Positions 7,885 to 17,216 of a stretch of 64,000 bases of DNA are shown here, piece by piece. Each line of letters opens with the position of its first letter. Within the stretch, counting starts at the first letter, position 1. Source of the stretch: Lachnospiraceae bacterium (GTDB taxonomy: Bacteria > Bacillota > Clostridia > Lachnospirales > Lachnospiraceae); contig JAFYAS010000064.1 in assembly GCA_017540605.1 (NCBI GenBank), positions 28,434 through 92,433 on the forward strand, given 5' to 3'. The translations under genes were made by a program, and so were the position numbers. The notes beneath the pieces are model-generated. The model made no database searches. It saw only the letters and a program-made list of their open reading frames with translations, and had not been told where the DNA came from.

Positions 7885-9399
7885 TTACTTTGTTTTAACC
7901 GTCTTCACAGCAGACCAAGCTGAAACCAGCTTTCGATCCGCACCATCTATCTTGACAGTCTTGTAGGTTCGAAGTCTTACATAGTAAGTCTTCTTTGACT
8001 TTAATTTCTTGTAGGTCTTGGTAAGAGTTCCCACGCCCTTCACAGTCTGAAGCTTGGCATCACTAAAATTCTTCTTTAAAGAATATTGGATATCATAACC
8101 ATCGGCCTGATTCTTTATCTTCTTCCACTTAACTGTAAGTCGATTCTTTCCACCGACAAGCTTTTTGATGGCAACAGGCTTGGGATATATGGTAAAATTC
8201 ATATCCTGAGTGCCCTTATAATAATTGCCTACAAGATCAATGGTGATACCATAAATACCAACATTCTTACAGCCTACAGGGTAGGTAACTGTATAGTGAT
8301 CATCGGAAACAATATTACCCTTACTGTCATAAAGCTTGAGCTTTGGTATAATAGGCTTTCCGGTATAAGTGCAGGAATATGTATCGAGTCTTACCTCTGA
8401 TATCCTGTATATTTTTTTACCACCCTCAATAGTTTTGCCACAGTCATTGCATTTCAATGTAGGAGTCTTGCCATCTGATGTAAAGGTTGCAAGCTTTCCC
8501 TTTTTTACAACCGTTGTATCGGTATGAGGACAGACATCTGAGTTATATTTTACCTTAATAGTAAATGAGCATGTACTTCCGTAGGTATCGGTTACAGTCA
8601 CTGTAGCTGTACCTGATTTCTTTGCTACCAGCATACCATCCGTATAATCTACCACTGTCTGATCACTTATCCGACATTTGTAGCCGGCAACTACAGGACA
8701 GGTTTTAGGTCTTTTTTCTGTCTCAGACGCCTCATCAACCTGAATAAATGAAGTAACCTCATCAGCCAGCTTAAGTGATTCCTTGGGATTCAATGTATAG
8801 ACTGTGTTCTGAGGAACCACTGTCCTTGCCTTTAGATATTTATCAAGCACATCAACCTTTACCATACGTGCTGTATTCACCGGATCTGTGAGCTTGCTTG
8901 ATCCAAGGTACTGAGAATACTCAATAGCCCAATAATCCCACCCCTCGATGATAACATGTCCCACAGCAACTCTTTGGTTGGCAGGATCAAGAAGATAACC
9001 CTTTTCGGTATCATTGGACATAGCAGCCTCAACTACCTTCTCAGCCATAGTGGCACCTGCAACAATAGTCTCGAATCCAGCCTTTGTGGCATACGAACCG
9101 GTATAAAGCGAAGTGTAAGGCGTGCCATCAGGTCGCATTCTTGAAAACTTTATTGCAGCCTCAACAGCTCTTTGCATAGCAACCTTTTCAAGCTCATAGT
9201 CATATATCATCTCATTCAATCCTGTTCTTTTAGCATTGATATAAGTGAGCACATTTCTTGCTTCCTTCTGTCCATAAACCACATTGACAGAATAGGTTGT
9301 CTTGGTATTCTCAGCAAATGCATTTACTATGAACACCTGACATACCATAATGATAGCAAGCATCATTAAAATTGATCCTTTGACTGTTCTTTTCATCAT
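7885..9399 (-). CDS. Secreted CAP-like / Ig-like / Fn3 multidomain protein
   Basis: A 504-aa exported protein. The signal peptide ends near FAEN (about 30). Residues about 45-180 resemble a CAP (SCP/PR-1) domain: a helix with VLTYINAKR, the LEKVAMQRAVEAA segment and a RPDGTPY turn, although the usual catalytic-like His is replaced, so enzymatic function is doubtful. Residues about 225-295 look like a Big2 Ig-like domain (VVDYTDGMLVAKKSGTATVT). A Cys-containing segment (CPHTDTTV, CNDCGKTI) follows, then a filamin-like strand region, and finally an Fn3-like domain shared with the protein at 2877. Likely a surface adhesin or wall-associated protein. AGGAG lies close to the start; a second ATG one codon later is equally possible. 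Confidence 0.68.
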   Translation of the reverse strand: MMKRTVKGSILMMLAIIMVCQVFIVNAFAENTKTTYSVNVVYGQKEARNVLTYINAKRTGLNEMIYDYELEKVAMQRAVEAAIKFSRMRPDGTPYTSLYTGSYATKAGFETIVAGATMAEKVVEAAMSNDTEKGYLLDPANQRVAVGHVIIEGWDYWAIEYSQYLGSSKLTDPVNTARMVKVDVLDKYLKARTVVPQNTVYTLNPKESLKLADEVTSFIQVDEASETEKRPKTCPVVAGYKCRISDQTVVDYTDGMLVAKKSGTATVTVTDTYGSTCSFTIKVKYNSDVCPHTDTTVVKKGKLATFTSDGKTPTLKCNDCGKTIEGGKKIYRISEVRLDTYSCTYTGKPIIPKLKLYDSKGNIVSDDHYTVTYPVGCKNVGIYGITIDLVGNYYKGTQDMNFTIYPKPVAIKKLVGGKNRLTVKWKKIKNQADGYDIQYSLKKNFSDAKLQTVKGVGTLTKTYKKLKSKKTYYVRLRTYKTVKIDGADRKLVSAWSAVKTVKTK

Positions 9400-9413
9400 T
9401 TCTCTCCTTCGGG

Positions 9414-10469
9414 TCAGTCACTGACTATTTTTATGATATCAGTTCCGTATTTTTTAACTCTTCCATCCCCAAAACCCGATATAGCCTTTAACTCCGCTTT
9501 GCTCTTAGGTCTCTTCTCAATAAGTGCATCCATCTGCTTATCATCAAAAACCGCAAGAGGACTTAAGTGCTGTTCCTTGCTCTGCTCTCTCCGGTACTTT
9601 TTAAGAAGCTTCTTTATCTCCTCCGGAGTCTTTTTTTCAGCATTCTTCTCCTTCTTTGAAGCAGGCTTTTGCTGCTTCTTTACCGCCTTTTGAGACTGTA
9701 CATTAGTCTCCTTCTTTTTCTTAAGGCTCTGCTCTAATCTTTCATATTCCTTGACATAGTTAAGCTTGCTGTTCTTGTTCTGTATCAGAAGAAAATCTGC
9801 GATGGCTTTCATTTCATCGGCGCTTATCTTCTGTCCCTGGCTGTTGTCTATCTGTGTCATCCTCTCAACCAGAGTATCAGCCCTTACTACCTTCTCCCGT
9901 AGTGAAACCTCAGCCTTGCTATCCTCGATAATAGACTTAGAATTGGATAATACCACCAACGATACTGCATGGCTGTCAAAAAACTTTTCCTTGGACAAAT
10001 GTCGATTTCCTATCTGCTCCAAAAGTCTTTGCAGCACAACCATATGAATCCTGTTCTGTGCAATAGGCGATTCAACACATTCGCGCTTTTGCCTCCCATC
10101 TCTTAAATAATTCCTGATGAAATCTCCCCGTTCGGTTATCTCAACATTCCCAGTCCAATTCTTACATTCCAAAACATATAGATTCTTACGAGTAATTACT
10201 ATACAATCAATCTGAGCAGACAATCCGTCAATCTCAAAATAAATATCATGAAGAACATACATATCTATACCTGAGGTTCGAAGCCTATAAGCAACTTCAT
10301 TCTCGCCGTCAATACCATAAGACACCATCTTTATCTGTTTGTCTATCTGATCCTTGACCTTGCCTTCAGCTTGTCTGCTTAGAGCCTTGAGCTTGTCTAA
10401 ATAAGCCTGTGCAGTGGCGGTGTCTTTTAAACACACATAACCTATCCTGGTCTTTTTAAACAACTCCAT
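9414..10469 (-). CDS. NERD nuclease-related domain protein with C-terminal HRDC-like domain
   Basis: A 351-aa cytosolic protein. Residues about 55-170 are a NERD domain (GENEVAYRL, then SAQIDCIVITRKNLYVLECKNW), a PD-(D/E)xK-like fold whose D...ExK residues (the D of QID and the E of ECKN) fit a nuclease site. A Lys/Gln-rich linker (about 230-285) leads to an HRDC-like helical domain (about 300-351: VFDDKQMDALIEKRP, AISGFGDGRVKKYG), a nucleic-acid-binding module known from RecQ helicases and RNase D. A role in DNA repair or degradation is inferred. An AAAGGG site precedes the ATG at 10469. A small gene ends 23 bases upstream. Confidence 0.8.
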   Translation of the reverse strand: MELFKKTRIGYVCLKDTATAQAYLDKLKALSRQAEGKVKDQIDKQIKMVSYGIDGENEVAYRLRTSGIDMYVLHDIYFEIDGLSAQIDCIVITRKNLYVLECKNWTGNVEITERGDFIRNYLRDGRQKRECVESPIAQNRIHMVVLQRLLEQIGNRHLSKEKFFDSHAVSLVVLSNSKSIIEDSKAEVSLREKVVRADTLVERMTQIDNSQGQKISADEMKAIADFLLIQNKNSKLNYVKEYERLEQSLKKKKETNVQSQKAVKKQQKPASKKEKNAEKKTPEEIKKLLKKYRREQSKEQHLSPLAVFDDKQMDALIEKRPKSKAELKAISGFGDGRVKKYGTDIIKIVSD

Positions 10470-10492
10470 TATAAAATTCCCTTTCGCAATTT

Positions 10493-10714
10493 TTAGTGAT
10501 GATAGCCAACCATACTCTTGGCATATTCATCAACCCTCATTCTTATCTTTTCATAATCCTTCCCCTTTAATTCACCACTCTCCTTCATAGTCTCAACCTC
10601 TTCGTTGAGTTTTTTTAATGCATTTCTTGCCAGATCCTTATAGTTGTTCTCCAGATTCATCTTAAGCTCTGTGAACAATTCTTCTAAATGCTTCTTTGTC
10701 TGTCTCTTAAGCAT
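10493..10714 (-). CDS. Small hypothetical helical protein
   Basis: A 73-aa protein predicted to be almost entirely alpha-helical and charged (HLEELFTELKMNLENNY, LKKLNEEVETMKESG). The start at 10714 is chosen because AGGTGG lies just upstream and because it begins after the stop of the preceding gene at 10722; an earlier in-frame ATG would overlap that gene. Function not recognised. It sits between a DUF1653 protein and the NERD protein and is probably in the same transcript. Confidence 0.6.
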   Translation of the reverse strand: MLKRQTKKHLEELFTELKMNLENNYKDLARNALKKLNEEVETMKESGELKGKDYEKIRMRVDEYAKSMVGYHH

Positions 10715-10721
10715 ATACCAC

Positions 10722-11444
10722 CTATCGCTTTCTTTCAAAACTGGCAAATGTAACTAGATCCTCTCTGATATGATCATAGCGCTCATCAAGACTTCCCTTC
10801 GCCGGAGCGATATCCAACACACAGGCAATGTCATCAAGTATCTTTTCGGTAATACCATCCCTCATATGATCATAGATAGCAAGCTTTTCGGTAAATGATC
10901 TTGCATCGAAGAAGGCTAAAAGTCTGGGATCAACCCCCTCGTTTGTCTCTTCCTTCGTCATAGGTCTTCCATGAAAGGTCTGTCCAAGACTGTCAACATA
11001 CTGGACAGAATTGGGATTAGGATCCCCTATGTGATCCTCTAAAGCACCCTTTACCTGATCCTCAATGATCACTCTTCTCTCACCATCGATCTCTTTCCTC
11101 TGATTCTCGATCTCACCGTATTTTTCATAATCAATATCAGCAGGATCATCCTCTAAAGGAGTGATTGAAGTTTTTAACGGAACTATGGGGTGATCACCCT
11201 CCGAAGAAGTCATATATACCTGTTCAAACCTAAAATCCTGCTCTGATTCAGGGTACTTCTCTCTGTCCACGAGACTCATAAAATCATTTAAAGCTCTGAC
11301 ATAGGTTCTAAAGGGTGCATACAAAGCCTGATACACAACAACCTTGTCTAGATTGGAAGCATCATGAGCAATAGTCACTATCTGATAAAGCTTCCCCTTA
11401 AAATGCTTATAAAACTCTCCTGCTAACGGTTCATGTCTGCTCAT
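10722..11444 (-). CDS. DUF1653 domain protein
   Basis: A 240-aa cytosolic protein whose N-terminal 75 residues match the DUF1653 pattern (FYKHFKGKLYQIVTIAHDAS, VVYQALY, then DFMSLVDREKYP). The remainder is acidic and helical, with no recognised catalytic motif. DUF1653 has no assigned biochemical function. AGAGGTG lies 6 nt before the ATG. The gene is 11 bases downstream of the beta-CASP metallohydrolase stop, indicating one operon. Confidence 0.75.
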   Translation of the reverse strand: MSRHEPLAGEFYKHFKGKLYQIVTIAHDASNLDKVVVYQALYAPFRTYVRALNDFMSLVDREKYPESEQDFRFEQVYMTSSEGDHPIVPLKTSITPLEDDPADIDYEKYGEIENQRKEIDGERRVIIEDQVKGALEDHIGDPNPNSVQYVDSLGQTFHGRPMTKEETNEGVDPRLLAFFDARSFTEKLAIYDHMRDGITEKILDDIACVLDIAPAKGSLDERYDHIREDLVTFASFERKR

Positions 11445-11455
11445 TCATATCACCT

Positions 11456-13051
11456 CTATCTATCCCATTTATCACACAGTGAGTTGATCTGATTGGTAAA
11501 CTTCACAAGATCCTTGTTGCTGCCACCCTCGTTGTGTGTAATGACAAGCATAAGTCTCTTACCTGCCTCAACAAGCTTCTCGAAGATAGTGCTTGCCCTC
11601 TTCGCTTTTGCTGACAAACTGTGTTTCTTCTCTGTGATGCCCTGAACAAGCCATGCTCCCGTAACCACATCATAAACGCCTCCGGAATAAGGAGCAACCG
11701 CTTCATAGCCTTCACCACGGATATGTGATACAAAACTTTCGCATACACTATCCTCACCATGAACGACAAATACCTTGGGCTTTGGATCAAATGAATGAAG
11801 CCAGGCAAGCAAGCCCTCCTTGTCTGCATGACCGCTTATACCGTCAAGCTTTTCAATATGAGCTCTAACCTCGATGCTCTCACCAAAAAGCTTTACCTCA
11901 GAAGCACCCTCTAAGAGATTCCTTCCTAATGTACCTACAGCCTGATAACCAACAAACAATATGGTACACTCAGGTCTCCATAGGTTGTGCTTTAAATGGT
12001 GTCTGATACGACCTGCCTCGCACATACCTGATGCGGAAATGATAACCTTCGGAGTCTGATTGAAATTGATCTCCCTTGATTCATCACTTGTAACAGCAGT
12101 TTTAAGTCCTGCAAATGAGATAGGATTGATACCCTGTCTTACAAGCTCCATAGCCTCATCATCAAAGCAACTTTCTATGTGCTCATTGAATATATTAGTA
12201 GCCTCAATAGCCAGCGGACTATCAATATACACCTCAAAATCAGGATATTCAGGAATTAGATTGTCATGCTTTATAGCTCTGATAAAATATAAAAGCTCTT
12301 GAGTTCTTCCAACGGCAAATGAAGGAATGACAACATTGCCGCCCTTGTCAAAGGTGGTCTTGATAATCCTGGTCAGTTCAGTTACATAATCCACACGGCC
12401 GCCATGACTCCTATCACCATAGGTAGACTCCATAACAACGATATCCGCCTCTTTAAGATACTGAGGATCCTTGATAAGCGGCTGATTGAGATTACCTATA
12501 TCTCCGGAAAATACAACCTTCTTGTCAATTCCATCCTCAGAAAGCCAAAGCTCTACAGAAGCCGAACCAAGCAAATGTCCAACATCCTGAAATCTGACCT
12601 TAACACCTGTATCCACATCAATGATCCTATCGTACTCGCAGGGAACAAAATGCTCCAAGGCTCCGATAGCATCATCCATAGTATAGATAGGAACATAAAC
12701 ATCATCACCGGAACGGCGGCCCTTACGATTTCTCCATTCCGCCTCAAACTCCTGAATATGCGCACTGTCACGAAGCATAATATTACAAAGATCAACTGTG
12801 GCAGTAGTGGTCAAAACCTTGCCCCTAAAGCCCCTTGCATACATAAGAGGAATAAGTCCCGAATGATCAATATGGGCATGGGTTAGGAAAATATAATCAA
12901 TGTCCGAAGGAGAAAATGGGATTTCCTGATTCTCGTACATATCAAGTCCTTGCTCCATACCACAATCCACAAGCATATTGTGACCTGCAGCCTGTATGCA
13001 GTGGCACGAGCCTGTAACCTCGTGGTCTGCACCGATAAATGTTAATTTCAT
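11456..13051 (-). CDS. MBL-fold beta-CASP RNA metallohydrolase
   Basis: A 531-aa protein of the metallo-beta-lactamase/beta-CASP family, whose members are RNA endo- or exonucleases. Visible motifs are THAHIDHSG (motif 2, zinc ligands), the GHLLGSASVEL His, the FSGDIGN Asp, the beta-CASP region with VIPSFAVGRTQELLY and VIISASGMCEAGR, and the terminal VHGED and SGHADKEGL histidines. About 75 C-terminal residues follow the core. I start at 13051 because AAAGGGGTG sits 6 nt upstream; 11 more codons are open before it. Downstream genes follow closely. An extended -10 promoter lies at 13100. Confidence 0.88.
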   Translation of the reverse strand: MKLTFIGADHEVTGSCHCIQAAGHNMLVDCGMEQGLDMYENQEIPFSPSDIDYIFLTHAHIDHSGLIPLMYARGFRGKVLTTTATVDLCNIMLRDSAHIQEFEAEWRNRKGRRSGDDVYVPIYTMDDAIGALEHFVPCEYDRIIDVDTGVKVRFQDVGHLLGSASVELWLSEDGIDKKVVFSGDIGNLNQPLIKDPQYLKEADIVVMESTYGDRSHGGRVDYVTELTRIIKTTFDKGGNVVIPSFAVGRTQELLYFIRAIKHDNLIPEYPDFEVYIDSPLAIEATNIFNEHIESCFDDEAMELVRQGINPISFAGLKTAVTSDESREINFNQTPKVIISASGMCEAGRIRHHLKHNLWRPECTILFVGYQAVGTLGRNLLEGASEVKLFGESIEVRAHIEKLDGISGHADKEGLLAWLHSFDPKPKVFVVHGEDSVCESFVSHIRGEGYEAVAPYSGGVYDVVTGAWLVQGITEKKHSLSAKAKRASTIFEKLVEAGKRLMLVITHNEGGSNKDLVKFTNQINSLCDKWDR

Positions 13052-13099
13052 AAGCAACACCCCTTTGCTATGATAAAAATGCACAAAATACCAATAAAT

Positions 13100-13108
13100 A
13101 TTATATCA
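13100..13108 (-). promoter_or_regulatory. Extended -10 promoter of the beta-CASP operon
   Basis: TGATATAAT on the minus strand is a perfect extended -10 element about 50 bases before the start codon. No good -35 box is seen at 16-18 bases. Confidence 0.45.
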
Positions 13109-13136
13109 CGTCGCCTATCGGCTCCGTGTGGTTTTC

Positions 13137-13173
13137 GCAAAAGTGCGTTTCATGCAAGCATAACGCACCTTCG
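13137..13173 (-). terminator. Intrinsic terminator after prmA
   Basis: GTGCGTT and AACGCAC arms enclose a loop of about 12 nt and are followed by TTTT on the minus strand. Confidence 0.6.
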
Positions 13174-13205
13174 CTCATTATATCACAATCATGTATTTCA
13201 AGCAA

Positions 13206-14204
13206 CTACGCGATTCTTGCCACAAAGCTCACCCAATCTGCCATATAATTGGTCTCAATGATCTCAAACCCCTTTTCCAAAAGAGTTTCTCTTACCTCAT
13301 CCTCTTTTGTGTTGATGATACCCGAAGTAATAAAGACACCATCAGGCTTTAGGAACTGTCCCGCCACAGCCGATAAGGGAATGATCACATCTGCCAATAT
13401 ATTGGCAAGAACAATATCATACTTCTCTGTAATACTTTCCACAAATCCCTGATCAGAAAGCACATCTCCCTCTCTAAATGAAATGATGTCGGAGGTCATA
13501 TCATTTAGAGCAGCATTTTCCTTACTTACTCTTACCGCAAGCTCGTCAATATCAATACCCAGAGCATGTCCGGCTCCAAGCTTTATTGAAAGCATGGCAA
13601 GGATGCCGCTTCCGCATCCCAGATCAAGTATAGCCGCACCGGGCTTTAAGTATTCCTTTAGTGCCTTGATACATAGCTTTGTAGTCTCATGGGAACCTGT
13701 ACCAAAGGCTATGCCCGGATCAATATCGAGAACGATATCATCATCCTTCACATCAGAAAGCTCTTCCCACGAGGGCTTGATCACGATATTATCCTCAAGC
13801 TTAAAGGGCTTAAAAAACTTCTTCCAATTATAAAGCCAGTTACTGTCATCAGTACCTTCCACCGTGATCTTACACTCTCCCACATCCAAAAAATCAGAAA
13901 ACTCTAAAATCTTTACTCTGATTTCTTCAACAAGCTCAGGAAGATTCTTTTTTTCAGCCTCAGGTATATCAAGACTTAAGCTTCCATCTTCATTTACAGG
14001 AATATAACAGGTGACGGTAGCCAAGCCATCGTACTCTTTTTCCTGTTCAGGTAAAATATCGATATACATAGCCTGTTTCTCCTCTTCGGTAAGAGGGATC
14101 TTGTCATCAAGCTCTATACCGCAGACTCCTAGCTCAGAAAGAGTATAGCTGACCATGTCAATAGCTTCAACAGTTGTATCTATCGTGATCTTTTCGTATT
14201 TCAT
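13206..14204 (-). CDS. prmA: Ribosomal protein L11 methyltransferase
   Basis: Trimethylates ribosomal protein L11 using S-adenosylmethionine. The 332-aa protein has the family's N-terminal substrate-recognition domain (about 1-125) and a Rossmann methyltransferase domain with DLGCGSGILAMLSIKLGA (motif I), GIDIDELAV (motif II) and NILADVIIPL (motif IV). The DIDPGIAFGTGSHETT segment is also diagnostic for PrmA. AAAGGAG precedes the ATG. It lies 17 bases downstream of the SpoVB-like gene and ends the operon, with a terminator at 13137-13173. Confidence 0.93.
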   Translation of the reverse strand: MKYEKITIDTTVEAIDMVSYTLSELGVCGIELDDKIPLTEEEKQAMYIDILPEQEKEYDGLATVTCYIPVNEDGSLSLDIPEAEKKNLPELVEEIRVKILEFSDFLDVGECKITVEGTDDSNWLYNWKKFFKPFKLEDNIVIKPSWEELSDVKDDDIVLDIDPGIAFGTGSHETTKLCIKALKEYLKPGAAILDLGCGSGILAMLSIKLGAGHALGIDIDELAVRVSKENAALNDMTSDIISFREGDVLSDQGFVESITEKYDIVLANILADVIIPLSAVAGQFLKPDGVFITSGIINTKEDEVRETLLEKGFEIIETNYMADWVSFVARIA

Positions 14205-14221
14205 AAAAACTCCTTTAAAAA

Positions 14222-15850
14222 CTATATAAGCTTAAGCTTCTTAGCTATCCTTACTATCAGTCCACCCTTTGGAAAGGCCTTAAGTTCATCTTCCGTAAAG
14301 CTTCCAACCTTTAATAGCATTATAAAATAGATGACCACCGAAAAGATGACTGAAACCATCATAGAAAGAGCATTTGAAGGGCAGATCATATACACAAGTC
14401 TGTAAGAAAAGAAGGTCACGGCACCCATTACCACGGATGCCAATATGGGTTCAAAAAACGTTTGTTTAAATTCCTGTTTATATCCTAGGTATTTCCTTAT
14501 AGCCCTCTGATTGAGCACGCACATCATACCTGAATAAAGGATGGTGGCAAGGAGTATTCCGTATAGCTGAAGATCTGTAATATAAAGAATAACGATCATA
14601 AAGATCAGATGAACAACCAAGGAAATTGCAGAATTGATCATAGGTATATTAACCTTACCTATACCCTGTAAAGCACCATTGGTAACTGTGGAAACTCCAT
14701 AAAACAAAACAGTGATCGCACCCAGGGTAAGAAGTCTGTAGGCAACAGGACGTGAACCCGGAAAAAGGAGATCCATGATAGGCTTTGAAAGAACAGCCAT
14801 ACCCACGGCTGCCGGTATCGATATAGTCATGGTAAAACGAAGAGCTCTGGCAAGCTTTTCGCAGGCACCCTTTTTATCGCCAAGCTCAAAGCTTCCTGAA
14901 ATACCGGGGATCATAGCTGAAGACATAGCCGTAGCAAGAGCTATCGGAACATTTACAAGAACAGTATATTTCCTTGCAAAAATACCATATAAGGTAATGT
15001 ATTCAACATCGGGAACATTCTTCATATCCATCACCATGTAGAAGAATTTCATATCGAGAACTGTACTGATATTGTAAAGAAGTGTACTTAGGATAACAGG
15101 AGTCACCATAAGAATAAGCATTTTCATGATAGTGCCATAGCTGTCCTCCTTCTTTGTATCAGCTGCGACAAGCTTTCTTTCATTTTTGAAGTTTTTTGAG
15201 AAAAAGATAAAGACCACTAAAAGAGCCGTCACAACCCCGGCACCCGTACCCATAGCTGCACCGGCAGCACCGTACATCTGAGGAGCATTAGCCTCAGCTG
15301 AAGTAAGAGCCACAACAGATGTTGAAAGAAAATATGCAGCGCCTACGCTGACACAGGCATTTACTATCTGTTCGCAGATCTGCGATACAGAGGTAGGAAT
15401 CATGGTACCATGAGCCTGCATATAGCCTCTAAAAACACTAAGAAGCCCCGAAAAGAAAATAGTCGGAGCAAGAACCTTTAACGCGGGAACAACCTCCCTC
15501 GCTTCTACAAGATAGGGCGCAAACTTAAATGTAATAAGAGCAGCTATACCACCCATAAGAATCACATAGAAGAGCGAACATTTTAATATGCGATATGCAT
15601 TTTTATATTCTTTAAGAACGAGCTTTGCGGAGATGATCTTTGATACAGCCGTTGGTATACCATATGATGCAACCATCAAAATGATCACATAGAGGTTGTA
15701 GGCTGTGGAATAATAGCCATTTCCAAGATCACCTATGATCCTTGTAAGGGGCACACCATAAAGGAGTCCAATAACTCTGGTAATAAGTCCTGCAGCAGCA
15801 AGGATGGCTGCCTGCATCACAAAGCCGCCCTTTTTACTTTTCTGTTCCAT
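14222..15850 (-). CDS. SpoVB/MurJ-like polysaccharide or lipid flippase
   Basis: A 542-aa integral membrane protein with about 14 hydrophobic segments, of the MOP exporter superfamily. The N-terminus (LAAAGLITRVIGLLYGVPLT) and the GLLSVFRGYMQAHGTMIPTS segment are typical of SpoVB-type proteins, which flip lipid-linked cell-wall or polysaccharide precursors. It starts 4 bases after the stop of map, so translation is probably coupled; the local SD site is poor, and an alternative ATG at 15817 behind AAGGGCGG would shorten it by 11 residues. Exact substrate unknown. Confidence 0.83.
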   Translation of the reverse strand: MEQKSKKGGFVMQAAILAAAGLITRVIGLLYGVPLTRIIGDLGNGYYSTAYNLYVIILMVASYGIPTAVSKIISAKLVLKEYKNAYRILKCSLFYVILMGGIAALITFKFAPYLVEAREVVPALKVLAPTIFFSGLLSVFRGYMQAHGTMIPTSVSQICEQIVNACVSVGAAYFLSTSVVALTSAEANAPQMYGAAGAAMGTGAGVVTALLVVFIFFSKNFKNERKLVAADTKKEDSYGTIMKMLILMVTPVILSTLLYNISTVLDMKFFYMVMDMKNVPDVEYITLYGIFARKYTVLVNVPIALATAMSSAMIPGISGSFELGDKKGACEKLARALRFTMTISIPAAVGMAVLSKPIMDLLFPGSRPVAYRLLTLGAITVLFYGVSTVTNGALQGIGKVNIPMINSAISLVVHLIFMIVILYITDLQLYGILLATILYSGMMCVLNQRAIRKYLGYKQEFKQTFFEPILASVVMGAVTFFSYRLVYMICPSNALSMMVSVIFSVVIYFIMLLKVGSFTEDELKAFPKGGLIVRIAKKLKLI

Positions 15851-15853
15851 AAG

Positions 15854-16738
15854 CTAATAAGATAATATCTCGACTCCGCTTTCCGTAAGAGCCAAAGTAT
15901 ATTCCCACTGTGCAGAAGGCTTTCTGTCACGAGTTCTGACAGTCCATCCATCTATCTCATCAGTCTCAACATCAGCTCTTCCCAAATTGATCATAGGCTC
16001 AATGGTAAATACCATCCCGGGAACAAGCAGATAATCAGTTCCCCTAACACCAATATGGCTTACCCACGGATCCTCGTGGAATTCAAGACCAACTCCGTGT
16101 CCTCCGATCTCTCTCACTACAGAAAAACCATTCTCCTGAGCATGATGATTTATCACATAACCGACATCGCCCAAAAAACCGTAAGGAACAACCTCCTTTA
16201 CTCCAAGATCAAGACACTCCTTGGTCACTTCAACAAGCTTTTTCTTCTCAGGAGAAACATCTCCTATCATAAACATCCTTGATGCATCTCCATAATATCC
16301 GTTATAAATGGTTGTGGCATCAATATTTACTATCTCACCACTTTTAAGGATACGATCATGATCGGGAATACCATGACAAACCACCTCATCAATGGATGTA
16401 CAAACGCTCTTTGGATATCCTTCATAATTAAGCGGAGCAGGTATTCCTCCAAGCTTTGCTGTATATTCTGCCAGCCTGTCATCTATCTCTCCTGTAGAAA
16501 TACCTTCTACAACAAATTCCGAAATATAATCAAGTATATCGGTGTTTACCTTGCCGGCTTCTCTGATCCCATCAATCTGAGCCTTCGTCTTGATCATCTT
16601 ATGTTCAGGAATCTTTGCTCCTTTTGCAGCATAACCTCTTAGCTTATCGTCAAAGGTCTGGTGGCATTGCTTGTATTTTTTTCCACTACCACACCAACAT
16701 GGATCATTTCTTCCTATCTTCGCACCGTCAAACTTCAT
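15854..16738 (-). CDS. map: Type I methionine aminopeptidase with N-terminal SEC-C motif
   Basis: Removes the initiator methionine from new proteins. The 294-aa form has a SEC-C zinc motif at the N-terminus (IGRNDPCWCGSGKKYKQCH, residues about 8-26) that links the enzyme to the ribosome in clostridia. The catalytic pita-bread domain follows, with metal ligands in NIDATTIYNGYYGDASR (two Asp), GHGVGLEFHEDP (His), FTIEPM (Glu) and WEYTLALTE (Glu). GAGGAAG lies 8 nt before the ATG. The SpoVB-like gene starts 3 bases past its stop. Confidence 0.94.
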   Translation of the reverse strand: MKFDGAKIGRNDPCWCGSGKKYKQCHQTFDDKLRGYAAKGAKIPEHKMIKTKAQIDGIREAGKVNTDILDYISEFVVEGISTGEIDDRLAEYTAKLGGIPAPLNYEGYPKSVCTSIDEVVCHGIPDHDRILKSGEIVNIDATTIYNGYYGDASRMFMIGDVSPEKKKLVEVTKECLDLGVKEVVPYGFLGDVGYVINHHAQENGFSVVREIGGHGVGLEFHEDPWVSHIGVRGTDYLLVPGMVFTIEPMINLGRADVETDEIDGWTVRTRDRKPSAQWEYTLALTESGVEILSY

Positions 16739-16782
16739 ATCTTAAACTTCCTCGCTTTGCTCATTTTATCTTAAACATAGAT

Positions 16783-16807
16783 AAGGTCTGCCCTAAGACA
16801 GACCCTG
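16783..16807 (-). terminator. Possible terminator after the TM2-domain gene
   Basis: GGTCTG and CAGACC arms around an 8-nt loop form a compact hairpin in the gap before map. The following T residues are sparse. Confidence 0.4.
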
Positions 16808-16830
16808 ATAAATCATACAATATTTCAATG

Positions 16831-17202
16831 TCAGCCGTACTTTGCGGCAAATGTCGCATCATCCTGTGTAAGCCACATGATCCCTAAAACAAGTCCTACA
16901 AGTCCAGGGATATATGTCCAACAAAAGAATATGCATAATATTCCAAGTCCGGTCTTACCGAGATAAAACCACTGTATGCCCAAAGCTCCAAGTATAATGC
17001 CAAGTATACCTGCAACAATTCTGTTCTTTGATCCTACCGGCGCATAAGGAGCTGTCGGCTGATAATTCTGAACAGGCCGCGAGAAATTCGGCGTGAATTC
17101 AGGATGCACCTGTCTCTCTATGGGAGTACCGCAATAGGGACACTCCATATCTGTGCTGTCATAGTGTCCTCCACAATTCGGACATTCATTGGTCGTTGCC
17201 AT
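16831..17202 (-). CDS. TM2-domain membrane protein with N-terminal zinc ribbon
   Basis: A 123-aa protein with two halves. Residues 6-30 form a zinc ribbon (CPNCGG and CPYCGT). Residues about 60-123 are a TM2 domain: two membrane spans (KNRIVAGILGIILGALG and a span around CIFFCWTYIPGLVGLVLG) joined by the characteristic WFYLGKTGLG turn and ending with the D-D pair. The family's role is unknown; members are often annotated as small regulatory membrane proteins. It is 14 bases downstream of cheX. Confidence 0.8.
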   Translation of the reverse strand: MATTNECPNCGGHYDSTDMECPYCGTPIERQVHPEFTPNFSRPVQNYQPTAPYAPVGSKNRIVAGILGIILGALGIQWFYLGKTGLGILCIFFCWTYIPGLVGLVLGIMWLTQDDATFAAKYG

Positions 17203-17216
17203 AATCTTAAACCTCT